This document shows, in pieces, positions 9,998 through 20,064 of a stretch of DNA of 64,000 nucleotides. The notes beneath the pieces were generated by a model. The model searched no databases and was not told the origin of the DNA. It worked only from the letters and a program-made list of their open reading frames with translations. How positions within the stretch are numbered: position 1 is the stretch's first letter; every line of letters starts with the position of its first letter. The stretch is from the NCBI RefSeq assembly GCF_000423865.1, contig NZ_AUIU01000014.1:124001-188000 (forward strand), written 5' to 3'. The translations under genes and the position numbers were made by a program. The stretch is from Thermodesulfovibrio thiophilus DSM 17215 (GTDB lineage Bacteria > Nitrospirota > Thermodesulfovibrionia > Thermodesulfovibrionales > Thermodesulfovibrionaceae).

Positions 9998-11007
9998 TGA
10001 AAGAAGCTTTGTTCTATGAAAAGCTTCCTGATCAAAAAGTTAAATGCCTGTTATGTAACCATTACTGCATAATATCACTTCATGGCCGAGGTATCTGCGG
10101 AGTAAGAGAAAACAGAAATGGCACACTATATAGTCTTGTTTATGGAAGAATCATAGCCAATCATATTGATCCTATTGAAAAAAAACCTCTTTTTCACTTT
10201 TATCCTGGTTCTTTATCATATTCAATTGCTACAGTAGGGTGTAATTTTAGATGTCTTCATTGCCAGAATTTCACCATATCTCAGCATCCAAAGCTCTATA
10301 AAGATATTTCTGGAGAGGATTTTACTCCTGAGGATGTTGTAAAAGAAGCCATAACAGGTGGATGTAAAAGTATTTCCTACACTTACACTGAGCCAACAAT
10401 TTTTCTTGAGTTTGCTCATGACTGTATGGTTCTTGCACAGAGAAAAGGCATTAAAAATGTTTTTGTAAGCAATGGTTACATATCAGAGGAAGCTTTGCGG
10501 TTCATAGCTCCCTATATTGATGCAATAAACATTGATCTTAAAGGCAATGATGATTTTTATAAAAAAATTTGTGGAGCAAGAGTTGAACCTGTATTGCAAA
10601 ATATAAATCTATTTAAAGAACTCGGGGTATGGGTTGAGATTACAACTCTAATAATTCCTGATTTAAATGATTCAGATGAATTTTTAAGACAGACTGCAAA
10701 ATTTATTAAATCAATAGATCCGTCAATTCCCTGGCATGTAACACAGTTTTATCCAACATATAAACTTCTGAATAAACCAGGAACTCCTGTTTCAACTTTG
10801 AAACAGGCAAGAAAGATTGGTTTTGAAGAAGGACTAAAATTTGTTTATACCGGAAATATACCCGGAGAAGCCGGTGAAAATACTTACTGTCCGGCATGTA
10901 AAAATGTTGTTATAGAAAGATTTGGATTTTCTGTAAATAAAATAAACATTAAAAAGTCCCGCTGCACAGGTTGCGGAACCATTATTGAAGGAGTTGGTTT
11001 GCCTTAA
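9997..11007 (+). CDS. AmmeMemoRadiSam-type radical SAM enzyme (pyruvate-formate-lyase-activase-like)
   Basis: Radical SAM protein of 336 residues with the cluster motif CNFRCLHC near residue 82 and downstream SAM-binding patterns (GGCKSISYTYTEPTIF, INIDLKGNDDFYKK). The N terminus has CLLCNHYC...GRGICGVREN and the C terminus CPACKN...CTGCG, extra cysteine pairs typical of the AmrS group. AmrS is usually found with Memo and AMMECR1 proteins, but neither is in this window. The reaction is not established. It converges with the adenosine-specific kinase gene, with a 4-bp overlap of the stops. Confidence 0.88.
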   Translation: MKEALFYEKLPDQKVKCLLCNHYCIISLHGRGICGVRENRNGTLYSLVYGRIIANHIDPIEKKPLFHFYPGSLSYSIATVGCNFRCLHCQNFTISQHPKLYKDISGEDFTPEDVVKEAITGGCKSISYTYTEPTIFLEFAHDCMVLAQRKGIKNVFVSNGYISEEALRFIAPYIDAINIDLKGNDDFYKKICGARVEPVLQNINLFKELGVWVEITTLIIPDLNDSDEFLRQTAKFIKSIDPSIPWHVTQFYPTYKLLNKPGTPVSTLKQARKIGFEEGLKFVYTGNIPGEAGENTYCPACKNVVIERFGFSVNKINIKKSRCTGCGTIIEGVGLP

Positions 11008-11486
11008 AGTTTATAGCTAATTTTTCTTAAAAACTCCTTCCGGTACTGTCTGTCCTCTGGTTTTTCAACTCCCTTTGGTGCAAATCCATCAATTACTCCA
11101 AGAATTCCTTTACCAAGCTCAGTTTCCGCAACTATTACCTCAAGAGGATTTGCAGTTGCACAGTAAATATTGCATACTTCCTGACACATCTTAATTGCAT
11201 TTAATACACTTATTGGAAATGCACCTTTCATCAATATGCAAAATACATGACCCGCTCCAATGTTCTGTAAATTTTTAATGCATACTTCTTTGAGTTGTTC
11301 ATCGTTTCCTTCAGCACGAATCAGACAGGGACCTGATGCTTCTGTAAAAGCAACAGCAAATTTAGCATGAGATATATGAGTTGCTAAAATTTCATAGAGA
11401 TCTTCAGCAGTCTTGATAAAATGAGTTTGCCCAAGAATTATATTACATTGTTCTGGAATCTCAACCTTTACTGAGTAAAACTGCAT
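11004..11486 (-). CDS. Adenosine-specific kinase family protein
   Basis: A 160-residue protein of the small family annotated as adenosine-specific kinase (MQFYSVKVEIPEQCNIILGQ..., AFTEASGPCLIR, NIGAGHVFCILMKGAFPI, NAIKMCQEVCNIYCATANP). A biochemical role is poorly documented. I place the start at 11486: an AGGAGG ribosome binding site sits 7 nt upstream, and it overlaps the alternative ATG at 11501, which would add five residues and lack its own site. A good promoter lies at 11530-11558. Confidence 0.85.
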   Translation of the reverse strand: MQFYSVKVEIPEQCNIILGQTHFIKTAEDLYEILATHISHAKFAVAFTEASGPCLIRAEGNDEQLKEVCIKNLQNIGAGHVFCILMKGAFPISVLNAIKMCQEVCNIYCATANPLEVIVAETELGKGILGVIDGFAPKGVEKPEDRQYRKEFLRKISYKL

Positions 11487-11529
11487 ATCACACCTCCTCA
11501 TGGCTTGATCTTTTATTTGATGTAATAGG

Positions 11530-11558
11530 ATTATATCACAATTGTTATTTTATGACAA
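11530..11558 (-). promoter_or_regulatory. Sigma-70 promoter for the adenosine-specific kinase gene
   Basis: On the minus strand a -35 TTGTCA (11553-11558) and a perfect -10 TATAAT (11530-11535) are separated by 17 bp. They lie about 45 bp before the start codon, between this gene and the end of nuoN. Confidence 0.7.
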
Positions 11559-11576
11559 TTTTGTTGGTTTAAAGCT

Positions 11577-12953
11577 TTATATTAAAAATAAAGGAAGAAC
11601 ACCTAAAACTGTAACTCCTATAACACAAACAAGAACTGCTATCTCAAGCTCTTTTGAAAAAACTGGCTGTGGCATTTTTACAGGCTCTTTCATGTAAATG
11701 TACATCACTATTCTTAGATAGTAGTAAGCTGATATGACTGTAAAAATCACAGCAACTATAACAAGCCAGGTAAGGTCTGCCTTTATAGCTTGAAGGAAGA
11801 TATTGAATTTGACAATAAATCCTGCAGTTGGTGGCACTCCTGTTAACGAAAACATAAATATGAGCATTGCAAGAGCAAGTGCAGGATGAAATTTATGAAG
11901 CCCTTTATAGTTTTCTATGTTTTCTTCATTGAATAGTATTACCATTGCAAAAGCACCGATATTCATTAAAGTATAAATAAGCATGTAAACAACAACCGCA
12001 TTAAATCCTGTTTGAGTTCCTACAATTAATCCAAGAGTTATATAGCCAGCATGTGCAATGCTTGAGTAAGCAAGCATTCTTTTAATATTTTTCTGAGGAA
12101 GAGCAACCAGATTACCCACAGCCATTGTAAGAATTGAAAGGACAATTAAGAAACTGCTCCATTCAAAATAGTAGCTTTTAAAAATTTCAATCAAAATTCT
12201 TCCAAATGCTCCAAGTACAGCAACTTTTGGAACCGTTGATATAAAAGCTGTAACAGGAGTTGGAGATCCTTCGTAAACATCAGGTGCCCACATATGAAAT
12301 GGAACAATGGCTATTTTAAAACAGAGCCCCACTATAAACAGAACAAGTCCTGTAAGACTCAGCATCGGATAATTTGATATTGAGTTTATAATGTCGGAAA
12401 AATCTGTTGTATTTGTGGCTCCATAGATAAAAGCTATTCCAAAAAGCATGATTGCTGTGGAAAGTCCGCCAAGCATAAAATACTTGATTGCAGCTTCATT
12501 TGATCTGGGATCGTATCTTCTTATCCCAGCTAAAATGTAGATACTTAAAGACATGAGTTCAAAAGAAACAAAAAAACTCATTAACTCTCTTGCTGAAACC
12601 ATAAGCATCATTCCAAGAGCAGAAAAAAGCAAAAGAGCAATGCTCTCATTGAGTAAAATCAATCTTTCCTTTAAGTATGAAGCAAGAACAAGCAAAGAAA
12701 TGGCAGTTCCTGCAAGAATTATAATTTTTAAATATATAGCAATAAAGTCATTAAGAAACATCTCGCCGAATGATTTTCCTTCAAAAGATGGAATTAATAT
12801 CGTAAGAACCAGTAAAAATAAGACAGAGCTCCATAAAAGAATTTCATTTCTAATTTTAAAGAGTCCAACAAGTAAAATCAATGATGCAAAACCAGTAAGG
12901 GCTATCTCAGGTATAAGAGCTTCAAAGTTTAAAGGAATCTGCGGTATGTTCAT
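11577..12953 (-). CDS. nuoN: NADH-quinone oxidoreductase-type complex, subunit N
   Basis: Antiporter-like membrane subunit of complex I, 458 residues with about 14 predicted helices. Family features include the lysine- and proline-rich core (FKIAIVPFHMWAPDVYEGSPTPVTAFISTVPKVA), NIKRMLAYSSIAHAGY, and SLTGVPPTAGFIVKFN. It contributes to proton pumping. It is the last gene of the nuo cluster, and its start overlaps the nuoM stop by 4 bp. No clear intrinsic terminator follows. Confidence 0.96.
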   Translation of the reverse strand: MNIPQIPLNFEALIPEIALTGFASLILLVGLFKIRNEILLWSSVLFLLVLTILIPSFEGKSFGEMFLNDFIAIYLKIIILAGTAISLLVLASYLKERLILLNESIALLLFSALGMMLMVSARELMSFFVSFELMSLSIYILAGIRRYDPRSNEAAIKYFMLGGLSTAIMLFGIAFIYGATNTTDFSDIINSISNYPMLSLTGLVLFIVGLCFKIAIVPFHMWAPDVYEGSPTPVTAFISTVPKVAVLGAFGRILIEIFKSYYFEWSSFLIVLSILTMAVGNLVALPQKNIKRMLAYSSIAHAGYITLGLIVGTQTGFNAVVVYMLIYTLMNIGAFAMVILFNEENIENYKGLHKFHPALALAMLIFMFSLTGVPPTAGFIVKFNIFLQAIKADLTWLVIVAVIFTVISAYYYLRIVMYIYMKEPVKMPQPVFSKELEIAVLVCVIGVTVLGVLPLFLI

Positions 12954-14566
12954 TTCATAGCCTCCGTTACAGTTCTTACATGCTCAATTAATTCTTTAAC
13001 CGAAATGTCCATAAAACTCAATAAAGCATTAGGATAAAATCCTATCCAGACTACCGCTATCATAAGAGGAAGCAGTGTAATTATCTCCCTTGCATTAAGG
13101 TCTCCATAATCATCTATGTGATGCAAAAACTCTGGATTGGTCTTTTCAAAAAACACTCTCTGATAAAGCCAGAGCATATAAACTGCACCGATAATCAATG
13201 CAATGGCTGCAAGAACACACATGAGCTTCCATGCTTTGAACGCTCCAAGAAGTATCAAAAACTCGCCAATAAACCCATTTGTACCTGGTAATCCAATGGA
13301 TGCCAGAGTAAAAGTCATAAAGAATGCTGAATAAGCAGGCATTATTGTGGCAACTCCTCCATAATTCTTTATCAGTCGAGTATGCGTTCTCTGATAAATC
13401 ATTCCTATGCATAAAAATAGAGCACCGGTAACAATTCCATGATTGACCATCTGGAGAATTCCACCTTGAATTCCCTGCTGATTAAGTGCAAAAATGCCCA
13501 GTGTTACAAATCCCATGTGACTTACCGAGCTGTATGCAATAAGGCGTTTGAGGTCTTTTTGTACCAGACATATCAGAGCACCGTAAATTATCGCAATAAC
13601 TGAAAGAATCATCATAAATGGCTTCATTGCAATAGACGCTTCTGGAAACATTGGAAGATTAAACCTTAAAAATCCATAAGCTCCCATCTTGATAAGAATT
13701 CCGGCAAGAATTACACTGCCTGCAGTCGGTGCTTCTGTATGAGCATCAGGAAGCCAGGTATGCACAGGCCACATTGGCACTTTAACTGCAAAAGCTGCAA
13801 AAAATGCAAGGAACAACCAGAACTGCATTCTGTAAGGATACGCAGTCTTCATGAGAGTGAGCATATCTGAGGTTCCTGTATACAGATAAAGCACTATTAT
13901 CCCAACAAGCATCAAAAGACTTCCCAGAAAAGTATAAAGAAAGAACTTTATTGCAGCATAGATCCTGTTTGGTCCACCCCATACTCCAACAATCAAATAC
14001 ATTGGAATAAGCATTGCTTCCCAGAAAATATAAAAAAGGAAGATATCAAGACTCATAAACACTCCGATCATTGCAGCATGAGTGAGAAGAACAGCTCCGT
14101 AAAACTCCTTTATTTTCTTTATAATTTCATTCCAGGACACTGTTATACATAAAATTGTAAGCAAGCTGCTTAAAAGAATGAAAAGAACACTTATTCCATC
14201 AACACCAAGGCAGTACTTGATTCCCCACTGAGGAATCCATAAATGCTCCTCTTTAAATTGCATCTGAGCAGTTGTTCTATCAAAAGATATGTAAAGAGGA
14301 ATAGTCAAAACAAACTCAACAATTGCGATTAAAAGTGCTGAAAGTTTTATTAACTCCTCTTTATCTCGTGGAATTATAGCAATAAAAGCAACACCGACTA
14401 CAGGGAAGAATATAAGTGTGGAAAGAACAGGATACTGTAGATTCTTCGCTGCAAAACCAAAAGCAACAATCACACTACCAACAAGAATAAGAACAACCAA
14501 AGAAAGCAGAAGATGTTTTCTGAGCTCAAACTTTATCCTTCCATTAACTGCTACTTCTTCATGCAT
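12950..14566 (-). CDS. nuoM: NADH-quinone oxidoreductase-type complex, subunit M
   Basis: Antiporter-like proton-pumping subunit, 538 residues. Recognisable stretches are GVDGISVLFILLSSLLT, FYIFWEAMLIPMYLIVGVWGG, FAVKVPMWPVHTWLPDAHTEAPTAGSVILAG, and LKRLIAYSSVSHMGF. The N terminus is longer than usual by about 35 residues. It contains an extra hydrophobic segment (LLLSLVVLILVGSVIVAFGFAA) before the normal first helix. The ATG used lies 10 bp after the nuoL stop, so the extension appears real unless an internal start is used. Confidence 0.95.
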   Translation of the reverse strand: MHEEVAVNGRIKFELRKHLLLSLVVLILVGSVIVAFGFAAKNLQYPVLSTLIFFPVVGVAFIAIIPRDKEELIKLSALLIAIVEFVLTIPLYISFDRTTAQMQFKEEHLWIPQWGIKYCLGVDGISVLFILLSSLLTILCITVSWNEIIKKIKEFYGAVLLTHAAMIGVFMSLDIFLFYIFWEAMLIPMYLIVGVWGGPNRIYAAIKFFLYTFLGSLLMLVGIIVLYLYTGTSDMLTLMKTAYPYRMQFWLFLAFFAAFAVKVPMWPVHTWLPDAHTEAPTAGSVILAGILIKMGAYGFLRFNLPMFPEASIAMKPFMMILSVIAIIYGALICLVQKDLKRLIAYSSVSHMGFVTLGIFALNQQGIQGGILQMVNHGIVTGALFLCIGMIYQRTHTRLIKNYGGVATIMPAYSAFFMTFTLASIGLPGTNGFIGEFLILLGAFKAWKLMCVLAAIALIIGAVYMLWLYQRVFFEKTNPEFLHHIDDYGDLNAREIITLLPLMIAVVWIGFYPNALLSFMDISVKELIEHVRTVTEAMK

Positions 14567-14576
14567 AGTTTTAACC

Positions 14577-16472
14577 TCACCTACTAAGGAGAATTAGAAT
14601 AAAGATACAAATCCCTATAATCATGAATATCGCATACTGCTGTAAATAACCCTTATGAATCCGTCTTGCCCATAATCCAGCATTATAGCAGAGCTTCGGA
14701 ATTCCATTAACTATTCCCTCTATTATCCTAATATCTGTAAATCTTTCAATGAATTTATCCGCAAACCATATAGTTGGTTTTACAAAAAGGAAGCTATAAG
14801 CTTCATCGACATAATATTTATTCCATAGAACCTTATAGATTCCCTGAAAAGTTTTAGCAAGCCTTTCTGGAAGCTGAGGTTTAAAGATATACATGTACCA
14901 GGCAATCATAATACCAGAAATCCCGGCAATTATTGAGATTATCATGACGAATCTTTCCTGGGCATAATTTGCCATGACAGAAACCTTACCAACAATAGGT
15001 TCCAGAAAATGAGGAACAGAGAAGTATCCAACTAAAACTGAACCAATTGCCAGTACTACCAAAGGAATGGTCATTATCAGTGGAGACTCGTGAACATGCT
15101 TAAAATCTTCAACAGTTCCTCTGAACTTTCCATGAAATGCAACAAAAAGAATTCTAAAAGTGTAAAATGCTGTCAGAGCTGCTGTAATTGTTCCGATGGC
15201 CCATAAAAACTTTCCATATGGCTTCCCTGACGAAAAAGCAAACCATAGTATCTCGTCTTTGCTGAAAAATCCGGATAATCCAGGAATTCCGGATATTGTA
15301 AGAGCAGCAATGAGAAAAGTAATATATGTAACCGGCATTTTTCTTCTTAATCCACCCATTTTATAAATATCAAGCTCTCCAGACATTGCATGCATCACGC
15401 TTCCAGCACACAGAAATAAAAGAGCCTTAAAGAATGCATGAGTATAGAGATGGAATACTCCAGCACCATAGGCTGCAACACCACAGGCAATAAACATATA
15501 GCCAATTTGACTTATTGTTGAATAGGCTATGATTCTCTTCATGTCTCGCTGTACAAGTCCCATTGTTGCTGCAAATAAACTTGTTATGCCACCTATAATA
15601 CCAACAACTGCCAGTGCTGTATCTGAGAGTCCGTAAAGGGGATTGAGTCTAGCAACCATGAATACCCCGGCTGTCACCATAGTGGCAGCATGGATTAGTG
15701 CACTAACAGGAGTTGGTCCTTCCATTGCATCAGGAAGCCAAACATATAGAGGTATCTGAGCGGACTTTCCAACTGCACCACAGAAGAGAAGCAAAGCAAT
15801 TAAGGTGATTAAATCAACATCCCAGCCAAGAATATTTATAGTCTTACCCTGAAGAAAAGGAATTTTATGAAATACTTCACTATAATTCAAGGCATAAACA
15901 CTTACAAATAAGAGGAAAATTCCTAAAGCAAAACCAAAATCTCCTACCCTGTTAACAATAAATGCCTTTTTACCGGCATCAGCTGCTGATTTTTTCTTAT
16001 ACCAGAATCCAATCAAGAAATACGAACAAAGCCCAACAGCCTCCCATCCAAAATAAAGCTGAACAAGATTATTACCCATCACGAGCATGAGCATTGAAAA
16101 AACAAAGAGATTAAGATAGGCAAAATATCTTGGATAACCTGGATCTCCATGCATGTACCCAACAGAATAAATATGAATAAGCCAGCCAACAAAGCAAACA
16201 ACAAAAAGCATTACAGCAGTAAGCTGGTCTATCAGATAACCGAAGTTTATCTTTAAATCCTCAGAGAGTATCCAGGTATAGACATTGTATTCAATGGTTT
16301 TACCTGACATAACATCAAAAATTGCAAACATTGAAACTATTGCAGACCCAAATATTGACATCACACCAACCCAGCTTGTCCACTTCGGACGGACAAATCT
16401 GCCCACAATAATGTTGAATAAAAATCCCGCAAGTGGAAAAAGCAGTATTAAAATGTAATATCTTTCATCCAT
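14577..16472 (-). CDS. nuoL: NADH-quinone oxidoreductase-type complex, subunit L
   Basis: Largest antiporter-like subunit, 631 residues, with the C-terminal lateral helix region characteristic of NuoL. Typical stretches include YFGWEAVGLCSYFLIGFWYKK, KSAQIPLYVWLPDAMEGPTPVSALIHAATMVTAGV, MKRIIAYSTISQIGYM and GIPGLSGFFSKDEILW. The C-terminal NKYYVDEAYSFLFVKP and terminal helix are present. It starts 1 bp after the nuoK stop. Confidence 0.97.
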   Translation of the reverse strand: MDERYYILILLFPLAGFLFNIIVGRFVRPKWTSWVGVMSIFGSAIVSMFAIFDVMSGKTIEYNVYTWILSEDLKINFGYLIDQLTAVMLFVVCFVGWLIHIYSVGYMHGDPGYPRYFAYLNLFVFSMLMLVMGNNLVQLYFGWEAVGLCSYFLIGFWYKKKSAADAGKKAFIVNRVGDFGFALGIFLLFVSVYALNYSEVFHKIPFLQGKTINILGWDVDLITLIALLLFCGAVGKSAQIPLYVWLPDAMEGPTPVSALIHAATMVTAGVFMVARLNPLYGLSDTALAVVGIIGGITSLFAATMGLVQRDMKRIIAYSTISQIGYMFIACGVAAYGAGVFHLYTHAFFKALLFLCAGSVMHAMSGELDIYKMGGLRRKMPVTYITFLIAALTISGIPGLSGFFSKDEILWFAFSSGKPYGKFLWAIGTITAALTAFYTFRILFVAFHGKFRGTVEDFKHVHESPLIMTIPLVVLAIGSVLVGYFSVPHFLEPIVGKVSVMANYAQERFVMIISIIAGISGIMIAWYMYIFKPQLPERLAKTFQGIYKVLWNKYYVDEAYSFLFVKPTIWFADKFIERFTDIRIIEGIVNGIPKLCYNAGLWARRIHKGYLQQYAIFMIIGICIFILILLSR

Positions 16473-16473
16473 T

Positions 16474-16776
16474 TTAACCTCTCAAGTTAGTAATCTCATC
16501 AGAATGGTTAATCCTCATATTTCGCACTAATGCAAGCACTATAGCAAGACCGATAGCAGTTTCACAGGCAGCCACAGCAATTGAAAAAAGCACAAAAATC
16601 TGTCCTGTTAAACTAGCATTGTAGTAACTGAAAGAAGCAAAACTGATATTCACGGCATTAAACATAATCTCAAGACACATAAGCATGACAATAAGGTCTT
16701 TTCTGACAATAAAACCCACTAAACCAATCGTAAACAGAGTAGAGCTTAAAATCAGATACCAGTTAAGCGGTATCAT
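16474..16776 (-). CDS. nuoK: NADH-quinone oxidoreductase-type complex, subunit K
   Basis: A 100-residue three-helix membrane subunit (E-channel). The family hallmarks LMCLEIMFNAVNISF and AVAACETAIGLAIVLAL contain the two conserved membrane glutamates needed for proton translocation. The start overlaps the nuoJ stop by 4 bp. Confidence 0.97.
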   Translation of the reverse strand: MIPLNWYLILSSTLFTIGLVGFIVRKDLIVMLMCLEIMFNAVNISFASFSYYNASLTGQIFVLFSIAVAACETAIGLAIVLALVRNMRINHSDEITNLRG

Positions 16777-17282
16777 TTTTCCTCCCTTGGTAACTTTTTG
16801 GCTATGATTATCCCTCCAACAAGTGCAACCAGTAAAACCAGGGAAAGTATTTCAAATGGCAAAAGATAGTAAGAATAAAGTAGCCTGCCAATCAAGTTTA
16901 CATCCACGGGTGGAAGAGTCTCCTGAGGTGTTCTGGCTCCTTTAATAAACAGGTATATACCAATAAAAAATAAAAAACCTGTTATCAATCCAGCTCCAGC
17001 AAACTTCACAAATTTTTTATGCCTGAATTCTTCTTTTATATTCATCACCATAATCGCAAATACAAACAAAGCAAGAACTCCTCCAACATAAACGATAATT
17101 TGAATTACCATCAAAAACTCAGCATTTAAAAATAAAAAAAGTGCTGCAACATGTAGAAGAAAAATGAGCAGGAAAAACGTACTGTGCATGATATTTTTTG
17201 AAATAATTACCGACAGGCTGAGAAAGGATAAACTAATAAAAAAGTATATAAAAAATATCTGTTCAATTATCGGCGGGTTCAC
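16773..17282 (-). CDS. nuoJ: NADH-quinone oxidoreductase-type complex, subunit J
   Basis: A 169-residue membrane subunit with five helices. HSTFFLLIFLLHVAALFLFL and IQIIVYVGGVLALFVFAIMVM match the conserved TM2-TM3 region. Its start lies inside the 3' end of nuoI (20-bp overlap), so translation is probably coupled. Confidence 0.95.
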   Translation of the reverse strand: MNPPIIEQIFFIYFFISLSFLSLSVIISKNIMHSTFFLLIFLLHVAALFLFLNAEFLMVIQIIVYVGGVLALFVFAIMVMNIKEEFRHKKFVKFAGAGLITGFLFFIGIYLFIKGARTPQETLPPVDVNLIGRLLYSYYLLPFEILSLVLLVALVGGIIIAKKLPREEK

Positions 17283-17862
17283 TATTATCCTCCTTCTTTA
17301 TTTCAACCACTCTTCTAAGGGGAATAGGCTTCTGTTCCCTCTTTGCCTTTGGCCACCTTGATGGATCAATGCCCGGAGGCTGCCAGAATTTATTAAAATA
17401 CAAATCTTGAGGCCATTTCTGGACAAACTCGTCCCAGTTTTTAAGAAGCTGTTCTTTATTAAAAATAAGAGTGTTTCGTGAATATGTTGAGTATTCAAAG
17501 TCCTCGGTTAAAACCAGTGCACAGACAGGGCATGCTTCAACACAGTATGCACAGAATACACATCTTGAAGCATCTATTATATAGTCCGTAACAGCCATTT
17601 TATTTTCAACCTTTTCTCTTTTTATATAGATACATCTGGATGGACACACAGTTGAACATCTCATACATCCAATACATTTGGTATTATTTGTAAAAGGATC
17701 TCTTATTAGAGCATGTTTACCTCTAAATCCAGGATATACTTTTCTTCGCTCAAATGGATATTGAATTGTTACTGATTTGCTAAAGAGCATTTTAAGAGTC
17801 AATGACAAGCCTTTAATAATCTCAATCAAAAATATCTTATTTAAAATTTCCTTTAGCTTCAT
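17263..17862 (-). CDS. nuoI: NADH-quinone oxidoreductase-type complex, subunit I (2x[4Fe-4S])
   Basis: Peripheral-arm ferredoxin subunit carrying clusters N6a and N6b. The two motifs are CIGCMRCSTVCP near residue 62 and CVFCAYCVEACP near residue 102. The N terminus has an amphipathic membrane-associating stretch, and RGKHALIRDPFTN precedes the first motif. The length of 199 is slightly longer than average because of a charged C-terminal tail. It follows nuoH by 7 bp. Confidence 0.97.
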   Translation of the reverse strand: MKLKEILNKIFLIEIIKGLSLTLKMLFSKSVTIQYPFERRKVYPGFRGKHALIRDPFTNNTKCIGCMRCSTVCPSRCIYIKREKVENKMAVTDYIIDASRCVFCAYCVEACPVCALVLTEDFEYSTYSRNTLIFNKEQLLKNWDEFVQKWPQDLYFNKFWQPPGIDPSRWPKAKREQKPIPLRRVVEIKKEDNSEPADN

Positions 17863-17869
17863 AATGTTC

Positions 17870-18871
17870 TCATAAATAATATTTTAATATTGAAGTCAAT
17901 ACTATATTTACCAGTGCCAGAGGAATAAGAACTTTCCATCCTATTGCCATAAGCTGATCATATCTGTATCTTGGAAGTGTTCCTCTGATCCACAGAAACA
18001 AAAAGATATGGAAATAGAGCTTTAAAAGGAACCATACAATACCCGGTACTTTTTCGAGAAATGGAAAAGCTTCTATCAAAAATGGCGGAACAGTCCATCC
18101 TCCCCAGAAACATATTGCAGCAAGAGCTGACATACAGAACATTGCTGCATACTCGGCAAGATAAAAAAGTGAGAATCTTGCGCCAGAGTACTCAACAAAA
18201 TATCCTGCAACAAGCTCTGTCTCTGCTTCAGGCAGGTCAAAAGGCAGTCTATTGGTCTCAGCAAGCATTGCAACAATGAAAACAAAGTATCCGATAATTT
18301 GAGGCAGTAAAAACATTCCATACCAGTATTCACTCTGCTTATTCACTATTTCAGTCAGATTAAATGATTCAGCCATTAAAATTACTCCAACAAGGCTAAG
18401 ACCGAGAGCTACCTCATAGCTGATCATCTGAGCTGCAGAACGAAGACCCCCCAGAAAAGCATACTTTGAATTGGATGACCAGCCGGCAAAAACAATTCCA
18501 TATACGCTTAGTCCTGCAATGCCCAAGACATAAAGTAATCCAACATCTATCTCTGAAATAACCCAGTTCTGATTTACAGGAATTACTGCAAAACTGCTCA
18601 ATGCAGCTGTTAAACTTATAAGAGGTGCAACTTTAAAAATGAATTTATCCACTCGTGACGGCACGATATCCTCTTTAAAAATAAGCTTAACCACATCAGC
18701 AATTGGCTGAAGTAATCCATGGGGGCCTACAACCATAGGACCAAGTCTCAATTGAATATGCCCGATAATTTTTCTTTCAGCATAGGTGGCATAAGCGATG
18801 TGAAGCAAAAGAATACCAAAATAAATCGCGGTGTAAATCACACTTAGAAAAATTAGATTAAGTGTTTCCAT
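17870..18871 (-). CDS. nuoH: NADH-quinone oxidoreductase-type complex, subunit H
   Basis: Membrane subunit next to the quinone-binding cavity, 333 residues with eight helices. Conserved features include YAERKIIGHIQLRLGPMVVGPHGLLQPIADVVKLIFKED, GWSSNSKYAFLGGLRSAAQMISYE, LPFDLPEAETELVAGYFVEYSG and the C-terminal WIRGTLPRYRYDQLM. Its start overlaps the nuoD stop by 1 bp. Confidence 0.97.
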   Translation of the reverse strand: METLNLIFLSVIYTAIYFGILLLHIAYATYAERKIIGHIQLRLGPMVVGPHGLLQPIADVVKLIFKEDIVPSRVDKFIFKVAPLISLTAALSSFAVIPVNQNWVISEIDVGLLYVLGIAGLSVYGIVFAGWSSNSKYAFLGGLRSAAQMISYEVALGLSLVGVILMAESFNLTEIVNKQSEYWYGMFLLPQIIGYFVFIVAMLAETNRLPFDLPEAETELVAGYFVEYSGARFSLFYLAEYAAMFCMSALAAICFWGGWTVPPFLIEAFPFLEKVPGIVWFLLKLYFHIFLFLWIRGTLPRYRYDQLMAIGWKVLIPLALVNIVLTSILKYYL

Positions 18872-20064
18872 TATCGGTCACACTCTCCAAGAATAATGTC
18901 TATTGAGCCTATATTTGCTATTACATCAGCAATCAACGAACCCTCGCATAGTTTTGGAAGAACTCCAGCATGAACAAATGAAGGAGCACGTACTCTCACT
19001 CTAAAAGGTTTGGAGGAGTTATCACAAACTATATAAAATCCAAGTTCTCCACGAGGAGCTTCTACAGAGGCATAAACTTCAGGAAATTTTTCAATGAAAC
19101 TCTCTATTTGCTTATCTTCAATATATAACTCAAAACTAATGTCCTGTTTATCAATTTTCAATGGAGATTCAGGCATTCTTATTCGCAGAGCATTTTCAGC
19201 AAGAATAGAACCTGAAGGAATCTTTTCTATACACTGTTTGATGATTCTTGCTGACTGCCTGAATTCAAGCATTCTGCATCTGTATCTATCATAGATATCT
19301 CCATTTTTACCAAGAGGAACTTCAAATTCAACCTGATCATAAGCATCATAAGGGAAAAATTTCCTCACATCATAGTAAACACCTGAACCTCTTAAAACCG
19401 GACCTGTAAGACCATAGTTTATTGCTTCTTCTGCTGAAATAACCCCAACTCCTTTTGTTCTTTTTAACCATACTCTGTTACGGTCTATCAGTGTTTCATA
19501 TTCTTCAACTCTATCAGGAAATTCATTTATAAATTTGCCAAGTTTATCAAGAAATTCGTCATTTATATCGCATCTAACGCCACCAATTCTGGAATAACTT
19601 ACTGTTAATCTTGCACCTGCTATCATTTCAAAAAGTTCTAACAGGTATTCTCTATCTCGCATTGCATAGAGAAAAACTGTCATCGCACCAATATCAAGTG
19701 CATGTGTGGCAAGCCATACAAGATGACTGCATATTCTTGTCATCTCTGACATAATGGTTCTTATAAATTTTGCCCTCTCAGGAACATTTATGCCAACAAG
19801 TTTTTCAACCGCGAGAGCAAATCCAACATTATTTACCATACTTGAAAGATAATCCAGCCTATCAGTTAGAGGTAAACTCTGCACATACGTCAGATCTTCA
19901 GAAAGCTTCTCAACTCCCCTGTGCAGATAACCAATATAGGGAGTGCATTTTTTAATAATTTCACCTTCAACTTCAAGAACAAGTCTGAGAACACCATGAG
20001 TAGCAGGATGTTGTGGGCCCATGTTAACAATCAACTCTTTTTCAGCGAGATTGTTATTTTTCAT
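18871..20064 (-). CDS. nuoD: NADH-quinone oxidoreductase-type complex, subunit D (49 kDa)
   Basis: Quinone-binding peripheral-arm subunit, 397 residues, related to hydrogenase large subunits. [22 protein letters not shown] at the start contains the quinone-loop histidine. [30 protein letters not shown], and the C-terminal [37 protein letters not shown] are typical. NuoC and NuoD are separate genes here, with an 11-bp overlap. Confidence 0.97.
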   Translation of the reverse strand: MKNNNLAEKELIVNMGPQHPATHGVLRLVLEVEGEIIKKCTPYIGYLHRGVEKLSEDLTYVQSLPLTDRLDYLSSMVNNVGFALAVEKLVGINVPERAKFIRTIMSEMTRICSHLVWLATHALDIGAMTVFLYAMRDREYLLELFEMIAGARLTVSYSRIGGVRCDINDEFLDKLGKFINEFPDRVEEYETLIDRNRVWLKRTKGVGVISAEEAINYGLTGPVLRGSGVYYDVRKFFPYDAYDQVEFEVPLGKNGDIYDRYRCRMLEFRQSARIIKQCIEKIPSGSILAENALRIRMPESPLKIDKQDISFELYIEDKQIESFIEKFPEVYASVEAPRGELGFYIVCDNSSKPFRVRVRAPSFVHAGVLPKLCEGSLIADVIANIGSIDIILGECDR

